DNA from: Kineosporia succinea
GTDB lineage: Bacteria > Actinomycetota > Actinomycetes > Actinomycetales > Kineosporiaceae
Direction of reading: 5' to 3'
Length of the DNA: 64,000 bases
NCBI RefSeq assembly: GCF_030811555.1
Contig: NZ_JAUSQZ010000001.1
Span: 6,383,241 to 6,447,240, forward strand
Position 1 is the stretch's first letter. The number at the start of each line of letters is the position of its first letter. The notes under the pieces are model-generated. The model had not been told where the DNA came from. It made no database searches and saw only the letters and a list, made by a program, of their open reading frames with translations. The translations under genes were made by a program, and so were the position numbers. Shown piece by piece: positions 8,163 to 16,948 of this stretch.

Positions 8163-9782
8163 ATGTCCGGGGCTTCCCAGACCTTCGGCTGGGGAACGCG
8201 GCCTGATCGGGCCGGTGGACGCGCGGACGAGTCGGTGGGGGCTGCTGACGTGGTGGACAGGTTGTGCCCGGTGCCGCTGCTGACCCGGCTGGTCGGCGTG
8301 CTGGCGGTGCTGAGCGTGCCGGTGGCGGCGGTGCCCGCGCTGGGCTCGGCCGCGTCGGCCGCCCTGTACGTGGCGGCCGTGGCGCTGGCGACCGCGTTCA
8401 TCTCGCTGACGGTGCGGCACGTGCCCCCGGCACGGCGGCGGGCCTGGCGGTGGATGCAGGCCTCGCTGGTGGTGGCGCTGGTGGCCGAGGTCGTGTTCAA
8501 GTACCTGCAGTTCCTGGACACCGAGCGCTGGCCCACCCCGGCCGACGCGCTGTACATCGCCTCGTACCTGCCGCTGACGATCGGGGTGCTGGGCCTGGAC
8601 CGGCAGCGCGGTGGGCGGCTGCGGGTGGGCGGCACCCTGGACACGCTGATCGTGACGGTCAGCGCGGCCGCGACGGCGCTGGTCTACCTGGTGCTGCCGA
8701 TGGTCGTGAACGGCGACCTGGACGTGACCGGGCAGATCGTGTGCACGCTGTACCCGCTGATCGACGTGCTGACGGTGTTCCTCGCGGCGCGGCTGCTGAC
8801 CGGGCCGGGCGGGCGCACGCTGCCGACGGGGCTGCTGGTCGTGGGGCTGGCCTGCCTGTGCGCGGGTGACGTGGGCCAGGAGGTGATGGCGGCCTCGTCC
8901 GGTTCGGCGCTGTTCCCGCGCTGGATGAACACGCTGTGGCTGCTGTTCTACCTGTGTGTCGCGCTGGCCGCGTACCGCTCCCGCGAGGGCTACGAGCCAC
9001 CGGTGACACCCGCCGGGCACGAGGGTGCACGCGTGACCGGGCAGCGGCTGATCGGGCTGAGTGTCGCGGCCGCCCTGCCGACCGTGCTGCTCCTGGTCTC
9101 CGACGTGCGCGGCCGGGGCGAGGTCATCGCGCTCGGCACGGCGACCACCGTGCTGCTCGGCCTGGTCATGGCCCGCTTCTGGGACCTGCACCGGCAGCTG
9201 GACGAGCAGACCCGCCAGCTCGGCGCGCTCGCCGCGACCGACGCCCTGACCGGCCTGGCCAACCGGCGCACCTGGGACGAGGAACTGCCGGTGAACCTGG
9301 CCACCTCGGCCGCGACCGGCACGACCCTGCTGGTGGCCGTGCTCGACCTCGACCACTTCAAGCGTTACAACGACACGTTCGGGCATCCGGCGGGCGACGA
9401 CCTGCTGCGCCGGGCGGCCACGGCCTGGAGCGACGGGGTGGGCGCGGCCGGGCTGCTGGCGCGCTGGGGCGGTGAGGAGTTCGTGGCGCTGCTGCACTGC
9501 CCGGACGAGGGCACCGGCCTGGCCCGCATCGACCGGCTGCGGGAGTTGGTGCCCGACGGGGAGACCTGCTCGATCGGCGTGGTCCGCTGGGACGGCACCG
9601 AGGACGCGACCGCCCTGCTGGGCCGGGCCGACAAGGCGCTCTACGCGGCCAAGCGCCTGGGCCGCAACCGATCGGTCATGGGACCGCTCGGCGGGCCGGT
9701 CAGCGGGCCGGTCAGTGGGCCGGTCAGTGGGCCGGTACCGGCTGACCCGGTCGAAGTCCCGCCCCGCATTCACGCTCGGTGA
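8163..9782 (+). CDS. membrane diguanylate cyclase, paralogue 1 of 4
   Basis: About 539 residues from the ATG at 8163; the start is uncertain and a GTG at 8250 would begin closer to the first membrane helix. About eight hydrophobic segments form an N-terminal sensor domain, then a GGDEF domain with DLDHFKRYNDTFGHPAGDDLL and an active-site loop RWGGEEF near residue 435, so it should make c-di-GMP. No RxxD inhibitory site is visible five residues before GGEEF. The C-terminus carries a (GPVS)n tail from a 12-bp tandem repeat. First of four tandem paralogues. Confidence 0.88.
   Translation: MSGASQTFGWGTRPDRAGGRADESVGAADVVDRLCPVPLLTRLVGVLAVLSVPVAAVPALGSAASAALYVAAVALATAFISLTVRHVPPARRRAWRWMQASLVVALVAEVVFKYLQFLDTERWPTPADALYIASYLPLTIGVLGLDRQRGGRLRVGGTLDTLIVTVSAAATALVYLVLPMVVNGDLDVTGQIVCTLYPLIDVLTVFLAARLLTGPGGRTLPTGLLVVGLACLCAGDVGQEVMAASSGSALFPRWMNTLWLLFYLCVALAAYRSREGYEPPVTPAGHEGARVTGQRLIGLSVAAALPTVLLLVSDVRGRGEVIALGTATTVLLGLVMARFWDLHRQLDEQTRQLGALAATDALTGLANRRTWDEELPVNLATSAATGTTLLVAVLDLDHFKRYNDTFGHPAGDDLLRRAATAWSDGVGAAGLLARWGGEEFVALLHCPDEGTGLARIDRLRELVPDGETCSIGVVRWDGTEDATALLGRADKALYAAKRLGRNRSVMGPLGGPVSGPVSGPVSGPVPADPVEVPPRIHAR
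9693..9737 (+). repeat. 12-bp tandem repeat inside a diguanylate cyclase gene
   Basis: GGGCCGGTCAGY occurs three times plus a partial copy and encodes a Gly-Pro-Val-Ser tail after the GGDEF domain. Confidence 0.85.
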
Positions 9783-9849
9783 CCGCCTCTGGCCCGAACC
9801 GGTTCCGGTGGCCGTCATCCGTGGGCGCCCCCGCGACGGCGACCGAGAG

Positions 9850-10473
9850 ATGGACGTGAGCGTTCGAGCAGCGCGGACGAGGGCGTTCCCGTTCCCGGCG
9901 GGGACGGTCGTGCCCCCGCGCGCGCTGTCCCTGCGTGCGCTGTCCCTGCGCCTGCTGGCCGCCCTGAGCGTCGCCGCCGCCCTGTTCACCGCCGGGCCCC
10001 GTCCCGGGTCGGCCACCCAGCAGGTCACCTACCTGGTCTCGGTCGTGGTGTCGGTGCTGTTCACCGTCGTGGTCACCCTGCGCCTGCCCGCCGTGCTGCC
10101 GGCCCGCGAGCGCCGCCCGTACCAGCTGCTGTGCGCCTCGAGCCTGGTTTTCGTGGTCGCCGAGTCTCTCGCCGTGATCTACGGGCTGCGGTCACCGGAC
10201 GTGTTCCCGACCCCGGGCGACGTCCTCGCGGTCGCCGCCTATGCCCCGTTCGTGCTGGGCGTGCTGGGCTTGGAGGGAGCCGTCCGGCGTCCGGCGTTCG
10301 GCGGGCTGCTGGACGCGGCGATCGTGGCGGCCGGCGGGGTCGCGCGCTGGGACGGCACCGAGGATGGGCCGAGCCTGACCGCCCGGGCCGACGAGGCGCT
10401 CTACCGGGCCAAGCGGAGTGGGCGCGACCGGCTCGTGGTCTGCGTCCCACCGGCGCGGGTGGCGCACGGGTGA
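9850..10473 (+). CDS. internally deleted GGDEF paralogue 2 of 4, probably inactive
   Basis: 207 residues from the ATG at 9850 (alternative starts lie upstream). The first membrane helices match the other three paralogues (compare FGGLLDAAIV with FGSLLDAAIV in the next gene), but at about residue 157 the protein jumps straight to GVARWDGTED and DEALYRAKRSGRDRL, the extreme end of a GGDEF domain. About 290 residues, including the remaining helices and the whole active site, are missing in frame. It cannot make c-di-GMP; it may be a relic or a small membrane modulator. Its stop overlaps the next GTG start. Confidence 0.75.
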   Translation: MDVSVRAARTRAFPFPAGTVVPPRALSLRALSLRLLAALSVAAALFTAGPRPGSATQQVTYLVSVVVSVLFTVVVTLRLPAVLPARERRPYQLLCASSLVFVVAESLAVIYGLRSPDVFPTPGDVLAVAAYAPFVLGVLGLEGAVRRPAFGGLLDAAIVAAGGVARWDGTEDGPSLTARADEALYRAKRSGRDRLVVCVPPARVAHG

Positions 10474-11963
10474 GCACGATCGATGGGGGACGCGCGGGGC
10501 GGCTGGTCACGGGGGTCACCGGGGTGGTGGCGCTGGTGTCGGTCCCGTTCGGGGCGCTGTCCGGCTCGCCGCTGGCCTATCTCGCGTCGGTCGGGTGCTC
10601 GGCCGTGTTCGTGAGCGTCGCGGTGTTCCGGGTCCCACCGGCCCGGCGCCGTCCCTGGCTGGGCATGCTCTGGATGATGTACCTGTCCGTGGCCGGGGAG
10701 ACCTGGTTCGTGGTGCTGCACCTGCGCGGCGTGGAGCAGTGGCCCTCCGGCGCGGACGTCGTCTACATCAGCGCCTACCTGGCCCTGGCCTGGGGCGTGC
10801 TGGCCCTGGACGGCCAGCGGCACCACCGCCCCGCGTTCGGGAGCCTGCTGGACGCCGCGATCGTCACCTGCGCCCTGGCCGTGCTCGCCGTGGTGTTCCT
10901 GGTCGGGCCGCTCCTGGCCGACCCCGGTCAGAGCGTCAGCGCCCGCCTGATCGGCAGCTTGTACCCGCTGATGGACGTGATGCTCGTCTACCTGGTCGCC
11001 CGCATGCTCATCGGCCCCCGCCGTCAGGTCGCCGCGAGCTGGTGGATGATCGCGGCGCTGGTCGACACCCTGGCCGCCGACGTCGCGCAGAACGTCATCG
11101 TGCTCACCACCGGCAGCGAGGACTTCCCGGGCTGGATGGACGCCGCCTGGCTGCTGTTCTACGTCCTGGTCGGCTGCGGGGCCGTCAGCGCCCGCGGCCC
11201 CGCCGCACCCGCCGCACCCGTTTCGCATGTCTCGTCCGGCGCGCCCGCGACCACGGACGCCTCCGGCGAGGGGGGCCTCACCGTGGTGCGCCTGAGCGCG
11301 CTCGGCCTGGCCGCCGGACTGCCCGCCGTCGTGCAGATCGCGCTGGCCCTGACCGGCGACGGCCGCAACGACATCTGGCTCGGAGCGGGCTCACTGGTGC
11401 TGCTGGTCATGGTCGTCAGCCGGATCTGGGACCTCCTGCAGCAACTGCGCCGCCAGTCCGAGCAGCTCGCGCTCGTCGCCCGCACCGACCCCCTGACCGG
11501 TGTCGCCAACCGTCGATCCTGGGACTTCGAGCTGGCCCGGGCCATGGCCGCCGCCACCCAGGCCGGCACGGTGCTCGTCGTCGGCCTGCTCGACCTCGAC
11601 CACTTCAAGAAATACAACGACGCCCACGGACACCAGGCCGGCGACGAGCTCCTGCAGGAGGCCGCCCGCGCCTGGAGCGCCGGCGTCGGGCCGGGCGGAC
11701 GCATCGCCCGCTGGGGCGGTGAGGAGTTCGCCGTGCTCGTGCACTGCCCCGAGACCCGCCACGGCCTGGCCGTTCTCGACGGTCTGCGGGCCCTCGTGCC
11801 CTTCGCCCAGACCTGCTCGATCGGTGCCGCCCGCTGGGACGGCACCGAGGACGCCGCCGAGCTCCTGCGTCGCGCCGACGAGGCCCTCTACCGGGCCAAG
11901 AACGCGGGCCGCGACCGGCTCGGGATCTGGACCCCCACCGGCGAACCGGTGGACGTCCCGTGA
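10470..11963 (+). CDS. membrane diguanylate cyclase, paralogue 3 of 4
   Basis: 497 residues from the GTG overlapping the upstream stop (GTGA). N-terminal membrane domain of about eight helices, then a GGDEF domain: TDPLTGVANRRSWDFE, DLDHFKKYNDAHGHQAGDELL and active-site RWGGEEF near residue 415, ending ADEALYRAKNAGRDRLG. The PLTG(L/V)xNRR signature and the active-site loop are intact, so c-di-GMP synthesis is expected; no EAL domain is attached. Its stop again overlaps the next gene as GTGA, making the array translationally coupled. Confidence 0.92.
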   Translation: MSTIDGGRAGRLVTGVTGVVALVSVPFGALSGSPLAYLASVGCSAVFVSVAVFRVPPARRRPWLGMLWMMYLSVAGETWFVVLHLRGVEQWPSGADVVYISAYLALAWGVLALDGQRHHRPAFGSLLDAAIVTCALAVLAVVFLVGPLLADPGQSVSARLIGSLYPLMDVMLVYLVARMLIGPRRQVAASWWMIAALVDTLAADVAQNVIVLTTGSEDFPGWMDAAWLLFYVLVGCGAVSARGPAAPAAPVSHVSSGAPATTDASGEGGLTVVRLSALGLAAGLPAVVQIALALTGDGRNDIWLGAGSLVLLVMVVSRIWDLLQQLRRQSEQLALVARTDPLTGVANRRSWDFELARAMAAATQAGTVLVVGLLDLDHFKKYNDAHGHQAGDELLQEAARAWSAGVGPGGRIARWGGEEFAVLVHCPETRHGLAVLDGLRALVPFAQTCSIGAARWDGTEDAAELLRRADEALYRAKNAGRDRLGIWTPTGEPVDVP

Positions 11964-13480
11964 GAGCGCCCCTCTCATCGTTCGTCTCCCCGTGGGGAGC
12001 CGGGACCGCCGCGGCCGGGACCGCCGCGTCCATGCTCGCGTTCCCCCGGGGCTCCGACCTGCTCGGCGTCGCCTACACCGCCTCGGTCGCCTTCAGCACC
12101 CTGTTCCTGCTGCTGGCCTCCCGCCGCGTCCCCGCCGCCCGCCGCCGCCCCTGGACCTGGCTCCTGCTCAGCCTCGCCCTCTGCCTGGCCGGCGAACTCG
12201 TCCTGCTCGGCATCCAGCTGCGCCAGGACGAGTACTGGCCCACCCCGGCCGACGTGTTCTTCGTCGTCTCCTACCTGGCCACCGCCGCCGGCGTCCTGGC
12301 CCTGGACCGCCGGCGCACCCGCCGCCCCGCGGTCGGCGCCGCCCTCGGAGCAGTCCTCGACGCCGCGATCGTCGCCACCGGAACCGGCGTCCTGGCCCTG
12401 GTCTTCGTCGTGCTCCCGCTCGTGTCCGACACCACCCAGCCCCCGGCCGCCCGCATCGTCGGCACCCTCTACCCCCTGCTCGACGTCCTGCTGCTCTTCC
12501 TGGGCCTGCGCCTGCTGGCCGACCCGGGCCGCCGCGGCGCCACCTTCTGGTGGGTCGTCGCGTCCCTGTCCTGCACCCTGGCCGCCGACACCGCCCAGAA
12601 CATCGTCGAACTCACCAGCGGCGGCAACGAGTTCGCCGTCTGGATGAACATCATCTGGGCCGCCGGCTACCTCTTCTTCGGCTGCGCCGCCGCCACCGCC
12701 CACCACGACACCCCACCCGCACACGAGCGCCCACCCGTCGCGGGCCTGACCGTCGCCCGTCTCAGCGTCCTCGCGCTCGCCGCCGGACTGCCCTCGGCCG
12801 TGCTCATCGTCCGCGCGGCCACCGGCCGCCACTCCGGCTCCGTCCTGCTCGGCCTGGGCTCCCTGGTGCTCCTGGTCATGGTCGTGGCCCGGATCTGGGG
12901 CCTGCTGCAGCAACTGCGCTCGCAGTCCGCGCAGCTGGTCCGGCTGGCGCGCACCGATCCGCTGACCGGCCTGTCGAACCGCCGCTCGTGGGACTTCGAC
13001 CTGGAGCGGGCCATGGGCACCGCCCGCGGCACGGGCACGTTCCTGCTGGTCGCGCTGCTCGACCTCGACCACTTCAAGTCCTACAACGACACCTACGGCC
13101 ACCCGGCCGGTGACGACCTGCTGCGCGAGGCGGCCCAGGCCTGGAGCGCCGCGCTGGGTCCCTCACCGGTGCTCGCGCGCTGGGGCGGTGAGGAGTTCGC
13201 CGCGCTCGTGCACTGCCCGGGCACGGGCGCCGGCCTCGAGCGCCTCGACGCGTTGCGCCAGGTCGTGCCGCACGGCCAGAGCGTCTCGATCGGTGTCGCG
13301 GTGTGGGACGGGCAGGAGGACGCCGCGGGTCTGCTGCGGCGCGCCGACTCGGCCCTGTACCGGGCCAAGGCCGGCGGCCGTAACCGCAGCGTGCTGGATC
13401 AGGAGGTGAGCTCGGTGAGCTCGGCCGTCCAGTCGCCGTCCTCGTCCTTGTCCAGCTCGGTGAACCCCACCGAGCCGTAG
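11960..13480 (+). CDS. membrane diguanylate cyclase, paralogue 4 of 4
   Basis: 506 residues from the GTG at 11960. Same architecture as its upstream relatives: multi-helix membrane sensor (tyrosine-tryptophan rich start QDEYWPTPADVFFVVSYL), then GGDEF with TDPLTGLSNRRSWDFD and RWGGEEF near residue 409. After the domain ends (AGGRNRSVLDQE) a serine-rich tail of about 25 residues is read from DNA that is the 3' end of the convergent acetyltransferase, giving an 82-base tail-to-tail overlap. The tail is probably a by-product of losing a nearer stop codon. Confidence 0.9.
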   Translation: MRAPLSSFVSPWGAGTAAAGTAASMLAFPRGSDLLGVAYTASVAFSTLFLLLASRRVPAARRRPWTWLLLSLALCLAGELVLLGIQLRQDEYWPTPADVFFVVSYLATAAGVLALDRRRTRRPAVGAALGAVLDAAIVATGTGVLALVFVVLPLVSDTTQPPAARIVGTLYPLLDVLLLFLGLRLLADPGRRGATFWWVVASLSCTLAADTAQNIVELTSGGNEFAVWMNIIWAAGYLFFGCAAATAHHDTPPAHERPPVAGLTVARLSVLALAAGLPSAVLIVRAATGRHSGSVLLGLGSLVLLVMVVARIWGLLQQLRSQSAQLVRLARTDPLTGLSNRRSWDFDLERAMGTARGTGTFLLVALLDLDHFKSYNDTYGHPAGDDLLREAAQAWSAALGPSPVLARWGGEEFAALVHCPGTGAGLERLDALRQVVPHGQSVSIGVAVWDGQEDAAGLLRRADSALYRAKAGGRNRSVLDQEVSSVSSAVQSPSSSLSSSVNPTEP

Positions 13481-13890
13481 AGCTTGCGGGCCGCGGTGTT
13501 CTCGTCGTGCACCGACAGCCGTACCGCGTCGCAGTCCTCGAGCTCCAGCAGGTAGCTCACGAGCGTGACGATGCTGGCCCGCCCGATCCCCAGCCGCTGG
13601 GCCGGCTCGTCCACCAGCATGCCGCCGATCCAGTACCGCTCGTCATCGTCGTCGAACGCGTACATGATGTGCCCGGCGACCTCGTCCCCGGCGTACACGG
13701 CCAGCGACGTCCACACCCCCTCGCGCTCGCTCAGGAGCAGGTACCGGGCGCCCGAGGTGGCCACCCAGTCCCGCTGGTCGTCGCGGGGGACCACATCGGC
13801 CACGGCCCGCCAGTTCTCGTCGTCGATGCCCCGCAGCGTCACCGGACGGCCCTGACGATCGCTCAGGCCGGCGTCGATCATCTTCATCAC
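13399..13890 (-). CDS. GNAT-family N-acetyltransferase
   Basis: 163 residues. GGMLVDEPAQRLGIGRASI (about residues 89-107) is the acetyl-CoA binding motif A (QRxGxGRA), and NTAARKLYGSVGFTELD is the typical GNAT C-terminal pattern. A cytoplasmic acyltransferase of unknown substrate. Its last 82 bases overlap the end of diguanylate cyclase 4 on the other strand. Three ATG codons lie close together at the start (13890, 13887 and 13881). Confidence 0.85.
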   Translation of the reverse strand: MMKMIDAGLSDRQGRPVTLRGIDDENWRAVADVVPRDDQRDWVATSGARYLLLSEREGVWTSLAVYAGDEVAGHIMYAFDDDDERYWIGGMLVDEPAQRLGIGRASIVTLVSYLLELEDCDAVRLSVHDENTAARKLYGSVGFTELDKDEDGDWTAELTELTS

Positions 13891-14556
13891 GGCCCAGACC
13901 CTCTCATGCCGGGCCGCCCGGTCTCGTGCTCAGGAGGTGCTCATCCGTTCCAGGAGTGCACCGGCGGCCGGGGCACGGTGCTGTTCAGCCGGTGGCCCGA
14001 GACCGGGGGAGTGGGGCAGTGAGCAGGACGGACGTCTGAGCCCGGGCCGGGCTGGACCGGCGGAAGAAGCCGGCCGCACGTCTGGTGCTCGTGATCGCCC
14101 GGGAGGTGGAGCCGCACGTGCGCGGTGGGCGGACGTCATCGAACCGGCCCATGTCGAGGCCCTGGTCAGGCGGTGGATCGGACGACGACCCGGGCACGTC
14201 GTCCAGCATCCCGGCCGGGGGAGTGGGGGCCGCCGGGCGGCCATCTGAGCGGGCCCTGAAGGGTTGCGGGGAGAGGGGTTTCATCACCCTCTGACCCGGC
14301 CCGCCCCGGACGAAGAGTCCTTGGTGCGGCCGTAACCGAACGCACTCGCCCACGCGAGCGTGGTCCGGTCATCGCCCAGCACCGATGCCCCGGGTGGCGA
14401 CCTCGGACAGTTTTGATACGGCGATCCGGCTCGGTTCCCGTAAGCTTTATTTTGATAACAGGCTATAGCACTTCTTCTCTGACGACTGAATCAAGAACAG
14501 CCACATGCGTGAGGGGCTGCCCCTCGTAGGGTGTTCTTCTCAAGGCGTCGAGAGGG
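13891..14556. other. gene-free 0.67-kb stretch
   Basis: Short frames on both strands are low-complexity Arg/Pro/Gly and match nothing I recognise. The last 150 bases become clearly more AT-rich and contain the second GATAACAGGC motif (14452-14469), upstream of the epimerase gene; a promoter for that gene probably lies here. Confidence 0.55.
14452..14469 (-). repeat. GATAACAGGC motif, copy 2
   Basis: The + strand reads TTGATAACAGGCTATAGC in a locally AT-rich context, about 90 bases before the epimerase start. Same orientation as copy 3 beyond the gene's stop. Confidence 0.75.
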
Positions 14557-15531
14557 GTGGGCGTGGGCCGGTATCTGGTGACGGGTTCGTCGGGGCACCT
14601 GGGGGAGGCGCTGGTGCGTACCCTGCGGGAGGCCGGTCACGAGGTCACCGGGGTCGATGTGCTGGCGGGGGAGTTCACGTCGGTGACCGGCTCGATCACG
14701 GACGCGTCGCTCGTCGTCTCGGTGATGGACGGCGTGGATCACGTGCTGCACGCGGCGACACTGCACAAGCCGCACGTGGGGTCGCACAGTCGTCAGCAGT
14801 TCGTGGACGTCAACGTGTCGGGCACGCTGAATGTGCTGGAGGCCGCGGTCGGCGCGGGTGTGAAGAGTGTCGTGTTCACCAGCAGTACGAGCACGTTCGG
14901 GCGGGCGATGATGCCGGGGCCGGGGGAGCCGGCGGCGTGGGTCGATGAGGATGTGCGTCCGCTGGTGCGCAACATCTACGGCGCGACGAAGATCGCCGCC
15001 GAAGACCTGTGCGAGCTGGCGGCACGTGACCAGGGGCTGCCGGTGGTGGTGCTGAAGACGTCGCGCTTCTTCCCGGAGGCCGACGACGTGCGCCCCGAGG
15101 CCCACGACACAAGCCTCAAGGTCGCCGAGTTCCTGTATCGGCGTGTCGATCTCGAGGACGTCGTGAGCGCGCACCTGCTCGCGGCCGAACGGGCTGCCAC
15201 CCTGGGATTCGGCCGCTACGTCATCAGCGCCCCGACCCCGTTCACCGCTGGTGACCTCGGGGCGCTGGCGAGCGACGCGTCCACCGTGGTGCGACGCCTG
15301 TACCCCGAGCTGATGGCGGCGTTCGACGAGAGGGACTGGCCGATGCTGCCGACGCTCGACCGGGTCTACGACAGCCGCCGGGCCCAGGTCGACCTGGGCT
15401 GGACGCCCCGGCACCCGTTCGCCGTGGTTGCCGAAAGAGCCCTGGCCACGGGCGAATGGCGCAGCGATCTGGCGCTGAGGGTGGGCTGGAAGGGATACCA
15501 TGACCAGCCGACCGGGGTGTATACCCGCTAG
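14557..15531 (+). CDS. NAD-dependent epimerase/dehydratase (extended SDR)
   Basis: 324 residues from GTG 14557 (GTG 14563 fits the AGAGGGG ribosome site as well). YLVTGSSGHLGEAL is the GxxGxxG cofactor site; the catalytic tyrosine-lysine pair is in NIYGATKIAAEDL (YxxxK) with an upstream serine in TSSTST. This is an extended short-chain dehydrogenase acting on a nucleotide sugar or similar alcohol. The gene stands alone and is bracketed by two GATAACAGGC motif copies in the same orientation, one 90 bases upstream and one just after the stop. Confidence 0.88.
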   Translation: MGVGRYLVTGSSGHLGEALVRTLREAGHEVTGVDVLAGEFTSVTGSITDASLVVSVMDGVDHVLHAATLHKPHVGSHSRQQFVDVNVSGTLNVLEAAVGAGVKSVVFTSSTSTFGRAMMPGPGEPAAWVDEDVRPLVRNIYGATKIAAEDLCELAARDQGLPVVVLKTSRFFPEADDVRPEAHDTSLKVAEFLYRRVDLEDVVSAHLLAAERAATLGFGRYVISAPTPFTAGDLGALASDASTVVRRLYPELMAAFDERDWPMLPTLDRVYDSRRAQVDLGWTPRHPFAVVAERALATGEWRSDLALRVGWKGYHDQPTGVYTR

Positions 15532-15534
15532 GTT

Positions 15535-15560
15535 TTAATAACAGGCTTTGAGCTCAAAGC
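15535..15560 (-). repeat. GATAACAGGC motif, copy 3 (one mismatch), merging into a 16-bp palindrome
   Basis: The + strand reads TTAATAACAGGCTTTGAGC four bases after the epimerase stop, with A for G at the first motif position. Its end overlaps GCTTTGAGCTCAAAGC (15545-15560), a perfect palindrome. Confidence 0.7.
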
Positions 15561-15883
15561 TCTTCCTGGTGAACGTCAAAAGCCCTAGACGACATGGGAA
15601 CTCGTATCCCTGGCACACGTCCCGGTTCTCACCTGCTTCGTTTGTCGACTCGGGTACCGGCAGGCATCACGATTCTGAGCGGACGTCGGCAGCTGCCCGG
15701 GCCTTCACCGGCCTTGCCCGGTGCTCGCCGAGCGACCCGGCACTGGGGGCGGCGCGGTAGGTCTCGGCCGTGCTCATGGGCCGGGCGTCGCGGGCGCTGA
15801 GCAGGACGGTGGGCTTGCCGTGACAGAGAACGGGTATGGCTGCCGACCCGCCCTGGGCGCCGACACCTGTGCAGGATGACCCC
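15561..15883. other. gene-free stretch upstream of the LysE-type gene
   Basis: About 320 bases without a credible frame. The first 100 bases are relatively AT-rich; no clear promoter, hairpin or repeat was recognised beyond the motif and palindrome at its left edge. Confidence 0.5.
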
Positions 15884-16675
15884 ATGGACGTGCTCTCCGC
15901 TGTCGCCTCCTTCGCCCTCGTTGCGGGCCTGCTGACGATCGTGCCCGGACTGGACACCGCTCTCGTGCTGCGCAGCGCGGCAGTGCACGGCCGCGCACAC
16001 GCGTTCATGACGGCCCTCGGGATCAACACCGGCGCTCTGATCTGGGGTGCGGCCGCAGCCGGAGGTGCGACCGCGTTGCTCACGACGTCCGAAACCGCCT
16101 ACACCGCGCTGCGGATCGCCGGCGCCGCCTACGTGATGTGGATGGGCGGAGGACTGCTGCTGAGCCTGGTGCGCCGATCCCCCACCGGAACCTCGCCCTG
16201 CGGAACCTCACCCGAAGGAATCTCGGCGGCGGGGACCTCGGCTGGAGAAGCCTCGGGTGCCCGCAAGTCGGGCGCCGGGCCCGTGGACGTCGATGCCCCC
16301 GGAACGCAGAACCGCCCGGAGGTGCCGTCGCGGCGAGCGCGGTCGGCGTCGGGTGGGGTGACGTTGGGGGTGTCGTTTCGGCGTGGGTTGATGACGAATC
16401 TGCTGAACCCGAAGGTCGGTGTGTTCTACATGGCGATGCTCCCCCAGTTCGTCCCGGATGGTGTGCCTCATCTGCCGATGGGTGTGCTGCTGGCGGCGGT
16501 GCACGATGTCGAGGGGATGCTCTGGTTCACGGTGCTGATTTTCGGGGTGGAGCGGGCTGGGGTGTTGTTGCGGCGGGTTCGGTTGAGTCGGCGTGGTGCG
16601 TTGCGTGTGCTGGACGGTGTGACGGGGAGCGTGCTGGTCGGGTTCGGGGCTGAGCTGGCTCTTTCGGATCGTTAG
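15884..16675 (+). CDS. LysE/RhtB-family amino-acid exporter
   Basis: 263 residues from the ATG at 15884. The N-terminus LVAGLLTIVPGLDTALVLRS matches the LysE signature (PGP(D/N)-like, here PGLD), and FRRGLMTNLLNPKVGVFYMAM is the second conserved block. Five to six membrane helices are seen. Between them sits an unusual low-complexity loop of about 50 residues made of TSPxGTS-like repeats, not found in typical 205-residue members. It probably exports amino acids or small metabolites. Convergent with the VOC fragment. Confidence 0.87.
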   Translation: MDVLSAVASFALVAGLLTIVPGLDTALVLRSAAVHGRAHAFMTALGINTGALIWGAAAAGGATALLTTSETAYTALRIAGAAYVMWMGGGLLLSLVRRSPTGTSPCGTSPEGISAAGTSAGEASGARKSGAGPVDVDAPGTQNRPEVPSRRARSASGGVTLGVSFRRGLMTNLLNPKVGVFYMAMLPQFVPDGVPHLPMGVLLAAVHDVEGMLWFTVLIFGVERAGVLLRRVRLSRRGALRVLDGVTGSVLVGFGAELALSDR

Positions 16676-16691
16676 GTGCCGGTGGTGGGTG

Positions 16692-16913
16692 TCAGTGGCC
16701 GGCGGACAGGTCGAACTCGTTGCCTTCGGGGTCTTGGAGGCACACCCGCTGGTTGCCGTACTCGTGGTGCTCGGAGATCTGCCGGGCGCCGAGGGCGAGG
16801 GTGCGCTGTCGTTCGGTTTCCCCGTCGGTGCCGTCGTCGAGGTTGAGGTCGAGGTGCTTGCGGTTCTTGGCCTTCCTGGGCTCGGGGAAGGTCCAGAACC
16901 CCAGCGCAGCCAC
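16692..16913 (-). pseudogene. VOC/glyoxalase-domain fragment (C-terminal half)
   Basis: 73 residues containing KHLDLNLDD, RTLALGARQISEHHEYGNQ and CLQDPEGNEFDLSAGH, the second half of a VOC-family module with the metal-ligand-type His and Glu. A complete single-module protein is about 115-130 residues; the N-terminal beta-alpha unit is missing and only 35 bases separate the fragment from the methyltransferase stop, so it is a truncated remnant unless it dimerises unusually. Confidence 0.6.
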
Positions 16914-16948
16914 TGGTCAGCCTGGGTCAGGCGCTGGTCAACGGGAGG

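Noticed and set aside
8049-10028. 659-residue antisense frame over the diguanylate cyclases
   Set aside because: Gln/Arg/His-rich shadow with no domain; the sense frames have intact GGDEF motifs.
13930-14353. Several 100-residue frames between the acetyltransferase and epimerase genes
   Set aside because: Overlapping on both strands, low complexity, no ribosome site or family.
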